NCBI GenBank assembly: GCA_942159475.1
Contig: OW804096.1
Span: 110,086,194 to 110,150,193 of the forward strand
Length of the DNA: 64,000 nt
From: Sthenelais limicola
Lineage: Eukaryota > Annelida > Polychaeta > Phyllodocida > Sigalionidae
Direction of reading: 5' to 3'
Positions 54,245 to 64,000 of the stretch are shown in pieces. How positions within the stretch are numbered: position 1 is the first letter of the stretch; each line of letters begins with the position of its first letter. Position numbers and translations under genes: made by a program. The notes below the pieces were generated by a model that did not search any database, had not been told where the DNA came from, and saw only the letters and a list, made by a program, of their open reading frames with translations.

Positions 54245-57200
54245 TGCAATGTTTACCAAGAGAATTGCAGTCTCTATTTTTTCGTCCCGTGCCGGTAAGT
54301 GGTAACAAGCGCGATTAATTGTCCTTTTCAACAATTCAAAGCCCATGTATTTGTCCACCAAGCCGTTAGTGTAGGCCGCTTATATTTCAATCAGCTTCGA
54401 AATCTCATTAGAGGGGACCCAGAATGGTCGTAACGTTTAATTAGCAACCCATTCATATTCGTCCGTCTCATAATTCTGAACCATCAGTGTCCATTATCAA
54501 CTGAATAGTCATAAATAACCGAGAGGAAATAAATGTTATTCTTATCGATATCTAATGAAAAATAACGATTATTGCTTCTCTTGACGATTGTGCATAGATT
54601 CAGACAGCAAATTATTCCAAATTCACGATTCTCATGCTTGAGGACTTTTTTTAACTCATCAAGATTTATTTAGAGATATGACGGCCCTCATTTTCCTGCA
54701 TGATATCTGCGGTCTAACTGAACCAAAGATCGTAATCCCGGACCGATTTGAAACCCGATAACTGGGCCGAGGTTAATCATTCTGATTGCTACAAGTACCG
54801 AGTCAAGTTGAGTTTCAAGTTGAATTTCTAGCGTGGCGCCTCCCTGTCTGACCATTTCCCCACGGGGATGTGTTTCTCCTGATCAGGATCAAAACTGCAT
54901 TGATCCTATTGCTTCGATGCCTCCATGGGTCATCAGCATCCTTACGCCCATCGCAACATCTTCATTTGCGCGACTTTCCCTTGCCGAATCCGCCACAAAC
55001 AAAGCACACAGACAAGACACGTTGTAAAAAGTTTCCTCTAAAACTTGGCCTCTAGATCACTGGTGGTTCGGAGATGTAGAAGTGAGAAGGCCCGTGAGAA
55101 GGTCAATAGTAAATATTTAAAACACTTCCATGTGTGGTGTTCGTTAAGGAAGGCATCAGGAAGGAGCCACGTAAGAATGTTTGGTGTTGATTAATCTCAA
55201 GAGGGAAACAATGCGTGGGGAAATCTGGGTTCTGCATTCCTTCCTTTGAACGGGTCATGCGATAAGCTTTAGAAGCCTGTAATGTGCATTAATGGTAACA
55301 AGTTACTTTAAGCTACCCTCACTCTGAATTATGTATCCCCAGTGGACAATCAGGTAAATAAATGCAGCACTCAAGATTTTGGGGTTGGTTTAAATCAGGA
55401 AAACATTCGGATAATTAATCCTATTAGTTTCGCCTTGTCGCGAACTTAGATTAATTAAAGGCGTGGCACTAAAACATTACTTCCGTAAAGTTATTATTTT
55501 GCATGCAATCTGGCATCCGCGTTTCCTTCTCAATAGTTTTGAAGAAACTTTTCCAACAAGACAACAATGACTTCAGAACATTGATTTTTGCTTCAAAGAT
55601 GTCATCCCAAGAGGCCAGGGCACTCATATTGGTTGCCATAGTGACAGAATGAAAGGGGGAAACAATTAAGGCACTCGATTCTTCCTTCTTTTATGTGTGG
55701 ATTGTGTAAATCTTAGAGTGACAATGGTTTGGTTTTTCATTCACATGCGTTTCCCCAATCCTTTTTGACACCCTTTTTCATTCGTCCACATCTCCTGTAA
55801 ATGTCCCCACGACCATTCATTACAGTGACATCCTATATTACCTGCATCTGCCCGTCCTTGCTAATAGATACTAGTTCTTGCAACTCAGCACTTTCAAAGC
55901 CTCTTGCAAAACAAAGCCATTGAGACAACGTTAATGATTCTCTAATGACTGATGGAAATATCGTACTAAATTGCATTTTCGATGGGACAACTCTGAAGAC
56001 ATTGTTAAAGTAATTGCATAGTTTCAAGGGATTGCATTGCTGGCAAAGGATGCCTGCCTTTAGTGAAGGTGAGTCTTTAAATAATATGGTTTCCTTGTCC
56101 CTGGCTATTAGGTAGATATTTGTATATCTATCTTATTCAACGAGACAACCAGTATCTTATCGTATACATTGAACACCAATCAGACAGCAAAGGGCAATTG
56201 GACAAGCAGAACGTTGATCACGTGCTCTGGAAGGATATTCTTCAGGTCCCTATCCCTTGGGTGTTATAGATGTAAATGCAATACACTCCTATAAATCTTC
56301 ACGTCATACATGGATTTATATCTATCTTGCATGGAATTAATTTAATGTGGGGTACGTGGCATTAGTACGATGCAGCTGGTGCTTCAGAATAATGTTCTCT
56401 GGGGGTATGTTGCGAAGTCCCATTTGTCTTTATTGACCAGTGAGATTTACATTCCTATATATGGCCCTCAACCGTAAAATAACAATGGGTACACTTGCGG
56501 TTAAAATCGAAGAAACTATGCTCAGTAACGGGACCAGCTGGCGAACCAAGGAAACCGCTGCCGTTGGACTTCCAAATGCATAATATTTCAAGCGTACCCT
56601 CTTTAGACCCTAGAGTCTTGGCATGTAACAGATGTAACTAATGGTGTTCCTTGATCAAATATATAATGGTCGTTTTCGAGGGACACTCCCTACCATTAGG
56701 CAATAATAAACGCAGGCTTTCATCTCATTATTTCGGAAAAGCGACAGGCAATTTATCAAACTCGATGTCAAGCTGACTTTTGCCGTATTTGATTTTTCAA
56801 TGATAAAGTGGCTGGCACAGCATAGCCGTAAGGATTAATTCCTCCTACACTCCAATTTCCATGTGGGTGGCAGTCTTATTGAACATGCCAGCGGTGGCTC
56901 CGAATCCAATCCCATTCCGCCTGATCACATGAATCGATTCAATTTAAACAGAGATTTACCGATTATCAAGTCGAAATGGAAGTTTCGAAATTATGTGTGT
57001 ATAGGAGGCGTCAGCGACCAGTGTAAATGCCCCTACACACCATGTAAGCACGCACGAACAGTGTCCGATCTACCCTATAAAGTGAAGGTGCCTCGGAGTA
57101 TTCTTCAAGGAAGTAGACATCCCCATTATGTTATACATGGAAGCCAGTGGCATCCTTTCCACATCCATATTTAAGGCCATAAAATATCATTGTTTCCTAA

Positions 57201-59700
57201 TTTCCTAAATGATACATATTGATGTGCATCCTGGATACACACGGTTTCTTATCGGATGGAGGCGTTCTGGATCTAAGGATGCGAACATGATGGATATCCA
57301 TTAGAGGTTGTCAAAGTGGGAATAGACATCAAGGGTGCTATGTATTATGTTCAATAATTTCATTTCATCCTCTGGAAAATACACAACTATTTTACCAATA
57401 CATAGTATCTCTCTGAATCTTCAGATCAGAATATCTGCATTTTACATTAAAACCTCATGGCCAGTGTAAAACCTATATTCGATGGATGAAATGCAGAGGC
57501 CACTTTGTACCCATGCCCCCTGTGCCAAGGTCTTAGCGCCATGAGTTTATAGCATGTTATTGAAAGAGACCGGTCAAGTCAACACATCTTTCTAAGGGCG
57601 CGGAGGACATATATCCATAATAATTTAAACGAACAATAGAAAAGGAGCCACTTGGGCGTCGCTGATACGCTCGGCTCTGATATGTGTTTCTACTAAATCA
57701 GGCCCTTTGTGCTCAGGTGGTCATGCCTGTCCACACATGACGTCAATAAATAAACCTGTACTCGACCATCAAGCCCTCCCACAAATCCCTCTTTTTCCTC
57801 TTCCACAGAACGTCTTACTTTGGACATGCTCATTAAAAAAGGACTAAGGTCAGTTCACCTTACCGAGGGCCCCGGTACGTTTTTTAAGTTCAATGGTAAA
57901 AATAGGACATGATTGTAGACTGTGGACCTTTTACAAGGACAGGCTTACATCAAAATATAGCGAGGGATTTCAAAACAAATTAATTTTCCACAGCATTGTA
58001 GTCTAGTAATGGGTTCGGGCATGGAAGATATCGTGTCATAAACACATAAGTCACAATTGGAATCTGCTTGAATTTTAAAGACATCAGCCGAGAAAAAATC
58101 CATCTATATACATTTCAAAGGAAAACTACTTCGGAACATTGGAAGTCTTACATTTCGATCTGAGCAAATAGATGTCCAATAGGTGTTGCGATTTCAATTT
58201 AAGACTTTCTGGCTTCTAATGATGAGTCGACATAGAAGAAACCAATCCAATCATTGAAATCTCCCCAGGGGATGCCCTGACAAATTCCGTACAACGGAAG
58301 GAGCCAGTTTGTGATTTGGCTTAAGGCAAATATGGCTTCATCAATAATAACACATGCAAGTGGGCGTAGGGTTAGTAGTCTAAGAGCTTATATAATACCG
58401 TATAGTGGCCATCATACGCCATGCGAGAATAATATGCTATATTAAATTGACCTCTTGCCCTTTCATTTAACTTACCATGACAAGGATTGGTCCTCATATT
58501 CTCCTTTTCTAATTAACCAGGCTTCACAATAACCAGCAGAAAATAAAAATAGCAACAAATTTAATAAATAAATCCAATGATGGAAAATCATGATCTTATT
58601 TTTTAGCAAGAGACATTAATTCAGGACAATGAATGCTATGAGAAATGAATGGCTGACCTAAAAGCTTTTGCAGTCGTTGTTCCTGCCTTCATGCTGTATT
58701 GATTTCGCCTAATCCAATGACTGATTGTTATGCAAAGTCAAATGCGATTAACCGCTACTAAAGGACTCCAATTTCTTTAAATCATAATTTAGACGGGATT
58801 TAATCAACTGTTAATCATGCCTATCCGGAGAGGAGCACATGACCCTCGGAAGCTGAGCCTCATCCAAACTACGATCAGAGGTCAGGGTGTGTCAATTATA
58901 ACGTAAACTACGGTGAATTTATTATGGCCCCCTTTTCAGATTGGTCTCATCTCGATATATTAAACATAACCGGTGTCAAGACAATGGACCTTGATGGTCT
59001 TCAATGACATGAAGAGAAGATTACTGTGTATAAAAAGAACCGATTGAAAACAGACTGACTTGGACTGAAGACTGAAAACAGACTTCCAGTAATAAAATAC
59101 ATTATGGTATATCATGTTAATTATTTTTATAAAGGGGAAATTGCATCAAGGTAGAAACTATAGTATAGCAACACTTCTTATAACTCAGAGGAAGCTAAAG
59201 CGTTTCAAACAGCTAACTTTTTTGTTGCTGCGCTAACGGCAAGCCAGACGCGGACTAATAATTCCCAAGGCATATATATACGCGGGACAGATGCAATGGG
59301 GCTGATTTTTATACCCGACATCCCGCCACAAAGGCTAACCCCATTCCCTTCTCCCGGGCGAGAATTATTTATTGAATTCTGGAGAGGAGCTACCTCTTCA
59401 GTAATATAATTTAGAAGTTGGTGACGGCCACTCGGTTTGCGACAAATGGCTCCGTTCTAACGTATAGGGCGGGGCCGAGGTGGGGCGCCTTTGTCAGTAT
59501 GCGGATGCAGCGTCTTGCCTCTCATTCGAGCACTTACCGAAACATTGCCACCCTCAGATAGCTTCAGATGCTCTAGTTGGTAGAATGATTGGCAGCTCAA
59601 ATACGGCAGAATGCCTGCAATGTGACAATCGGCCATGGGAAGCTTAATAATCCCTGAAGGAAGCATCAATCAGAGAAAACATTAAGCAATGCCATCCGTT
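54245..59700. other. apparently unique, gene-free 5.4-kb block
   Basis: This is the longest stretch of the window without a transposon motif, tandem repeat or convincing frame. Open frames stay below about 105 codons (the longest, 56863-57174, has no recognised domain). AT-rich words such as TAATTAA and ATGCAAAG are common but not diagnostic. It may be intergenic or intronic DNA of a host gene lying outside the window. Confidence 0.4.
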
Positions 59701-59726
59701 CCCATTTAACAGAGTAACAGAGTTAT

Positions 59727-59762
59727 ATATAATATAATATATATATATATATATATAATATG
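59727..59762. repeat. (AT)n microsatellite
   Basis: About 36 bp of alternating AT with small interruptions. Confidence 0.75.
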
Positions 59763-60089
59763 GGGCCAAATGTCCACTTGCCGAAGAACTGCAGCTTTAA
59801 TGGTCAGCAGGATATATATTGCTTTTGTCACAGCAGAAATATATATAAGTTTAAGACGGTCAATATAAGCTTTTGAATCTTCCTTATGAGATATACTCAA
59901 ACATCTTACTATAAATGTATGAAATACACTAAGATCAAGCGAATACGCAGAAGAAAAAACACAGCTTCCAATAGCTACACGTGGGCAGTTGGTAAGTAAA
60001 TTAATGCCCTCACGATCCGAAGATGTCGATATATAAGGGTCCAAGTACAAACAGGAAGCCTCAGGCACGCACAAAAAGGAATCAGAAAG

Positions 60090-60182
60090 AAAAAATGGAA
60101 AGGAGCACGAAGAGGAGGAGGGGAGGGGGGTTGGGGTGGAGGGAGGAGGAAAGTTGGCGGGTGGTGGTGGTGGTGGTGGGGG
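60090..60182 (+). repeat. G/A-rich tract with (GGT)n
   Basis: Purine-rich DNA with several runs of four or more G, ending in about eight GGT units (60157-60182). It could form G-quadruplexes on the plus strand. The proline-rich frame on the other strand is a by-product. Confidence 0.65.
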
Positions 60183-60443
60183 ACCGACGAGGAAGAAGAA
60201 ATGCAATAAAAGTGAAGGCCTTTGGTGCAGGTCTGAGAGAGCACCTGGTACGTGACAACGGCGTGTCGTTATCACCATCGCTGCCTGGTTATGTCTCGCA
60301 CGTGGCGAGGACTAACGAGTTCCCGGTGGGCTGCACTTCCACTGATAAGAGCCCTGGGAATGTAAAGCTCTACCACAGATTACACATATACACATTTACT
60401 GGAGCTATACTTCCATGTTTGGCTACAAGCCATGCGTGAAAAC

Positions 60444-60535
60444 CCATCCTCCCTAGGCAGGCCCTATACTCCGCAACCAGTTTCTACGTATGGAGTAACT
60501 CATTGCGGAATAGAGGGCCTGCCTAGGGAGGATGG
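60444..60535. repeat. hairpin: 33-bp inverted repeat with 26-nt loop
   Basis: Left arm 60444-60476 starts CCATCCTCCCTAGGCAGGCC. Right arm 60503-60535 is its reverse complement with two mismatches. A transcript would fold into a stem of about 33 bp with a loop near 60477-60502. It could be a foldback MITE or a small-RNA precursor-like hairpin. Confidence 0.7.
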
Positions 60536-60639
60536 AAAACCTGGCCTCAACACAAACGGCATTATATAGGCCGACAGTCTGATACCCACAGATACTCACA
60601 CTGACTAATAGAGGAGCACATGCATGTAATTCATATTAT

Positions 60640-60807
60640 ATATAGAGAGAGAATTGAACAAGCCGGCAATTATCGAAAAAGTTATTGGACGAGATTCGTC
60701 CGCATGGTGACAAAGTAGTTCATATAGTAGGCCTACGCGTACTATTTGAATATTTTTATAGCACCCCACTTAAATATTGCACCTCTCATATGGAATGCGC
60801 ATATAAT
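60640..60807. mobile_element. hairpin-bearing interspersed repeat, copy 3 (internally deleted)
   Basis: It starts with TATATAGAGAGAGAAT and GCCGGCAATTATCG, runs to ATTCGTCCGCAT, then jumps to the 3' part (ATTTGAATATTTTTATAGCACC and GGAATGCGCATATAAT). The second hairpin arm and about 400 bp of the body are missing compared with the copies at 4205 and 19795. It shares its left flank simple repeat with copy 2. Confidence 0.65.
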
Positions 60808-60819
60808 GATATATGATAT

Positions 60820-62290
60820 ATATATATGTAATATAATATGTATATGTATGTCTGTTTATTTAGTCAAGGATTGGATCATTTACCGGGAATATTCCAAGTT
60901 ATAACTTTTAATTATACTTTTTAGAGGTTGGTATATATAATATATGCCCATACGGGCGATAAACTTAAACACTGACACTTATAAAAAACGGGCCACGGAG
61001 ACCACGGAGACTGCATTTTCTCGCTAATTTCTGTATTTTCCTGCTAATTGCAAACAAAGTCCATTTGCTTGATTTTCATATTTCTATTTGAACTAATATT
61101 TTCGCCGGAAAAACTATACAAAATATATCGGAGTTGAATAAAGGTATTTCAAGAAAAATACAAATTATTCAGTCATGTTGTCAATTTCGTTTACTTTGAC
61201 ATCGATCACATGAAAGAAGCACCTGAAAAAGTAGTACCCACTGCCTTCTAGCTATGACGAGTTGCTCAAATAGGAACACATATATTTCGAAATTATTTCT
61301 AGAGGTATATTCTGACTTTATTGCGACAATAATGAACCGAATCGCAGACGAAATGAACGTGGAAAAAAACACTCAGATTAGCTTTCAGAAAAGATGCGCA
61401 GGGGAGGAGAAATAAAGACAATACGAAGAATCTATATTGTAGTTACTCTGTTTTATTCGACGATGGAAATCTAGACATGGTATATTTTGGTACATAATAA
61501 TAAAGGTGTTGTAAAGGTAAGAATACGGTATAAAAGAAGTAGGTGAGAATAAAATGTAGTAGACTGACTTCCATTGCCACCTTTTGTCCACTCTATACAT
61601 AATAGAAGGTAGAAATAATATGCGCAAAGCGCGAGGAATACATGCGCAGCATGCGCGTATATGTAAACCTATATTAAATCAAGATGTAAGTAGTATAATG
61701 AAAGTAAGGTTAAAACATGGCACTATAAAGGTATGATTGTATCTGTATCTAAATACTTATATTACCTTATATTCTATTTAGGTATAAAGAGAACGGCAAA
61801 GGTGGACGATGGCATATTCATCGTTTCTCAATAAGCCAATGGGTAATAATAACTTGGGAAGATTATTAAAAATCAAATTCAAAATCCATATTCAGAACAA
61901 CTCTATTTGGGAAGATCAAAACTTTATAGACTAATGATTTTAACTGTAACCTTAACTGTTTTTAAACTATAATTGTAACATCTCTATGTTTTATTCATGT
62001 ATTCATGTATTCATGTATTAACCTTACTGGAATTGTATCCAATATTGTTTAATGAATGAAAGCTAATTTTGTGATTATTCCAATGTTGCCATCATCAAAA
62101 TACCCCAAACCGAACATTCTCTAAACATAGTCTGCTGTGTACCACTTTCGCCCTGGGATTTATTCACAGCTAAATATTATTGTAAGAACTTAAAGAGGGC
62201 TCGTAAACCTCCCAATGTTGGAGAACTGCCCCCTTATCGTGTTTAAGATCATAATAAACGTTTACAAATACAAATAACCAAGCCCCTGGG
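60820..62290. other. no gene seen
   Basis: AT-rich. TATTCATG-type words repeat three times near 61991-62018. The stretch 61860-62260 has the feel of a LINE 3' end (short terminal frame, then ATAATAAACGTTTACAAATA near 62250), but no motif allows assignment. Confidence 0.35.
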
Positions 62291-62297
62291 ATTCGAC

Positions 62298-62607
62298 TTG
62301 AAACTGACAAACCAAAGCCTGAGAAAAGGCCTCACTGACGATGACATACTTCCAACCGAGATCGCAGAGTTAACTGGACGTAAGAACTTATATAAATCCA
62401 CTAAGAACTACAGCATTGACAGCATGAAAAACAACCCAGAAACCGATGGCCCAGACTCATCTTCTGTACAGTCAGAAAACGCGTTACCACCCAAAAGATC
62501 CGAAATGATATTATTATTCCCAGTCAAACCGTGATGACCTCAAGTGATGTTTCAGCCATCTCCGAAGCTGGCCTACCCACGCTCCCAACAAAAAGGCAGA
62601 AAACATA
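62298..62607 (+). pseudogene. unassigned coding-like fragment
   Basis: A 78-codon frame (62298-62534), open at its 5' side, reads LTDDDILPTEIAELTGRKNL and later SSSVQSENALPPKR. With one frame change it could continue to a stop near 62608 (SDVSAISEAGLPTLPTKRQK). The composition looks more protein-like than neighbouring frames. I do not recognise the family. It could be a terminal exon of a host gene or a retroelement ORF1 remnant. Confidence 0.25.
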
Positions 62608-62609
62608 AC

Positions 62610-63350
62610 GAGTGCTATATTTCATGGAGCCAATATAAATGGAAATGTCAATGTATATATCCATTACCATGTGTCCCCATTGATGTAAATATCACAATGT
62701 AAATAATATGCCTAAATAAAATGTTAATTCTTGATTGTACCCACTTTTGTGTCCTCGGATGTTTCGGTAAAAAAGTCATGAGTTTGCCAATATGGCATAA
62801 AAAGAAAAGAAGAGAAAAGTAGACATCGACCAAATATCATGAAAGAATTCCGGCAAAGTAATGTCGACCCTTGTGATCGTAGTTTGTCATTATAATATTC
62901 AAAGTTGAATGGTTAAAACATACTATGAAAAACAGGAACGATATTCACCACTGCAATAGGGTTACTGATCAGTCTTCACAGCTGATATCTTGTCTAGTTG
63001 TATTTGAACCTTTATTACATATATATGCATGTGATATTTGAACCTTTATTACATATGTATGTGATTTCCAGGGTGCGATTCAGGGGTGCTATTTGAAAAG
63101 TCAAATAGCACCTATGTGCTATTTGAGCCGAACTGGTAACACATGACCGAAACAACGCAATTTGATTGGTTTGGCGACGTTGCGCTCTTGGTGACGTTGC
63201 TCTATGCTGCCTAGCGCTGCCTTGCAAGTTTCGAAAGTTTTCGAGGAAAGTTCCGATAATTTGGCAAGAAATACAGTAATAATATAACATATAATATAAC
63301 ATAAAATAATATAAATATAACAATAAATCTACAAATCAATATGTAATAAA
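62610..63350. other. no gene seen
   Basis: No coding region. The words TATTTGAACCTTTATTACATA (near 63001 and 63037) and CAAATAGCACCTATGTGCTATTTGA (a palindrome near 63102-63126) are local repeats. Confidence 0.45.
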
Positions 63351-63352
63351 TA

Positions 63353-63481
63353 CCAAATGGCACTCTGTACGGTTTATAATCGGGTCTCAACGAGCTGAAG
63401 TACGGAACGAGTCTCAAAGGGATGAGTTCCGTTCTTCAGCTCATTGAGACCCGATTATAAACCATACAGAGTGCCATTTGG
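63353..63481. mobile_element. 129-bp foldback element with about 55-bp arms
   Basis: CCAAATGGCACTCTGTACGG at the left is mirrored at the right (CCATACAGAGTGCCATTTGG). The inverted match continues inward to GGAAC / GTTCC with a handful of mismatches, leaving a loop of only about 15 nt. AATA lies directly outside both ends (63349-63352 and 63482-63485), a possible 4-bp target duplication. There is no coding capacity. Confidence 0.65.
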
Positions 63482-63485
63482 AATA

Positions 63486-64000
63486 AGAACATCAACAACG
63501 ATGGCTACTAGCATCAGGTTTGTTCATCAGGATAAATTGCATGAATATTTGTCATTTTAAAAAAAATAATCTAAGTATAAATTATTCAAAATGTTGCTTT
63601 ATTTCGTATGAAAAGTTCGATAAATTTATACAAAACAGACCTTGGACTGTCATATCACACTTGGTTACGTAATCATGTGCGGCCTCCATTATGCTCCGGC
63701 CTTGCTACGATTACTGCTTATGAAATAGACCCCTCGATTCGTATGCCCCTAATGCAGACACTGTTTGATATGACCGTGAGACCTTCTGCCTCGATCAGGC
63801 ATCGATGACATCCTCGAGCTACGGATCAATTTCCATATTATACCAGTAGTAGTCAGTACACTATTCAACTTAAATGTCCATTCTGAACAACATATTTTTA
63901 CAGTGTTGCATCTTATTAGGATATTATTAACACGGAGCTATGTTCTAAGATGGGTGATAGAATCAGATCATGCATTAGAGAAACCTGTAATGCTCTGCTC
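63486..64000. other. no gene seen
   Basis: A 66-codon open frame at 63608-63808 has no recognised domain. No repeat or RNA gene is seen. Confidence 0.4.

Noticed and set aside
56863..57174. 103-codon open frame as a host gene exon
   Set aside because: It has a CxC...CPYTPCKH-like segment but no recognisable domain, splice partners or codon pattern. Chance cannot be excluded.
59706..60278. 190-codon open frame with a proline run on the minus strand
   Set aside because: The proline run is the reverse of the (GGT)n/G-rich tract and the rest has no domain. No splice or start support.
1..64000. tRNA, 5S rRNA or snRNA genes
   Set aside because: No segment with paired acceptor, D, anticodon and T-loop motifs or other RNA-gene signatures was found by eye. 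A covariance search was not possible.

Overview
The window is eukaryotic nuclear DNA, almost certainly from a marine invertebrate. I see no recognisable host gene, tRNA, rRNA or CRISPR. The base composition is AT-rich, GT-AG introns are visible, the word AGGCCTA is common, and most interpretable sequence is transposable elements: several non-LTR retrotransposon lineages, Gypsy-like, BEL/Pao-like and DIRS-like remnants, and many short inverted-repeat elements. An echinoderm-like or other aquatic invertebrate fits, but the species cannot be fixed from the sequence.

The best-supported genes are the two genes of one apparently complete PIF/Harbinger DNA transposon at 31794-40227. It has about 25-bp terminal inverted repeats and a TAA target duplication. 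A nine-exon plus-strand gene encodes a MADF/Myb-like DNA-binding partner of about 562 aa. A convergent four-exon minus-strand gene encodes a DDE transposase of about 425 aa with its D-D-E triad present. All introns are GT-AG and all reading phases join without a stop. In known Harbinger elements the two proteins act together: the Myb/MADF protein binds the ends and helps bring the nuclease to the nucleus.

Layout. 1-7200: mostly gene-free, with short inverted-repeat elements, retroposon tails and a hairpin repeat. 7205-8996: a 5'-truncated LINE with an open reverse-transcriptase frame on the minus strand. 9.0-12.3 kb: an old tandem duplication and a poly(A)-tailed LINE 3' end. 12.4-15.1 kb: a broken but nearly full-length LINE ORF2 carrying a TA-flanked palindromic MITE. 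15.2-21.5 kb: palindromes, another LINE fragment, a second hairpin-repeat copy and a minisatellite. 21.5-25.5 kb: apparently unique. 25.56-28.42 kb: a LINE of a different lineage with a C-terminal Cys/His motif, interrupted twice. 28.4-30.8 kb: apparently unique. 30.8-31.8 kb: a polypyrimidine repeat and a hammerhead-like motif next to the Harbinger insertion.

40.4-41.5 kb holds a LINE fragment and a BEL/Pao-type LTR. 42244-48953 is a 6.7-kb foldback structure: two inverted arms of 2.1 and 2.8 kb around a 1.8-kb spacer with a DIRS-like remnant. It is inserted with a TAA duplication into a tandem array of about 245-bp units. The arms carry 162-bp tandem repeats full of TCAAGGTCA nuclear-receptor half-sites. 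49.1-51.4 kb is a Gypsy-like fragment with an LTR. 51.6-54.2 kb has two further TIR elements. 54.2-59.7 kb is apparently unique. 59.7-64 kb has simple repeats, two long hairpins and a third hairpin-repeat copy.

Exact TE family names, insertion ages and any activity are inferences that need database alignment.
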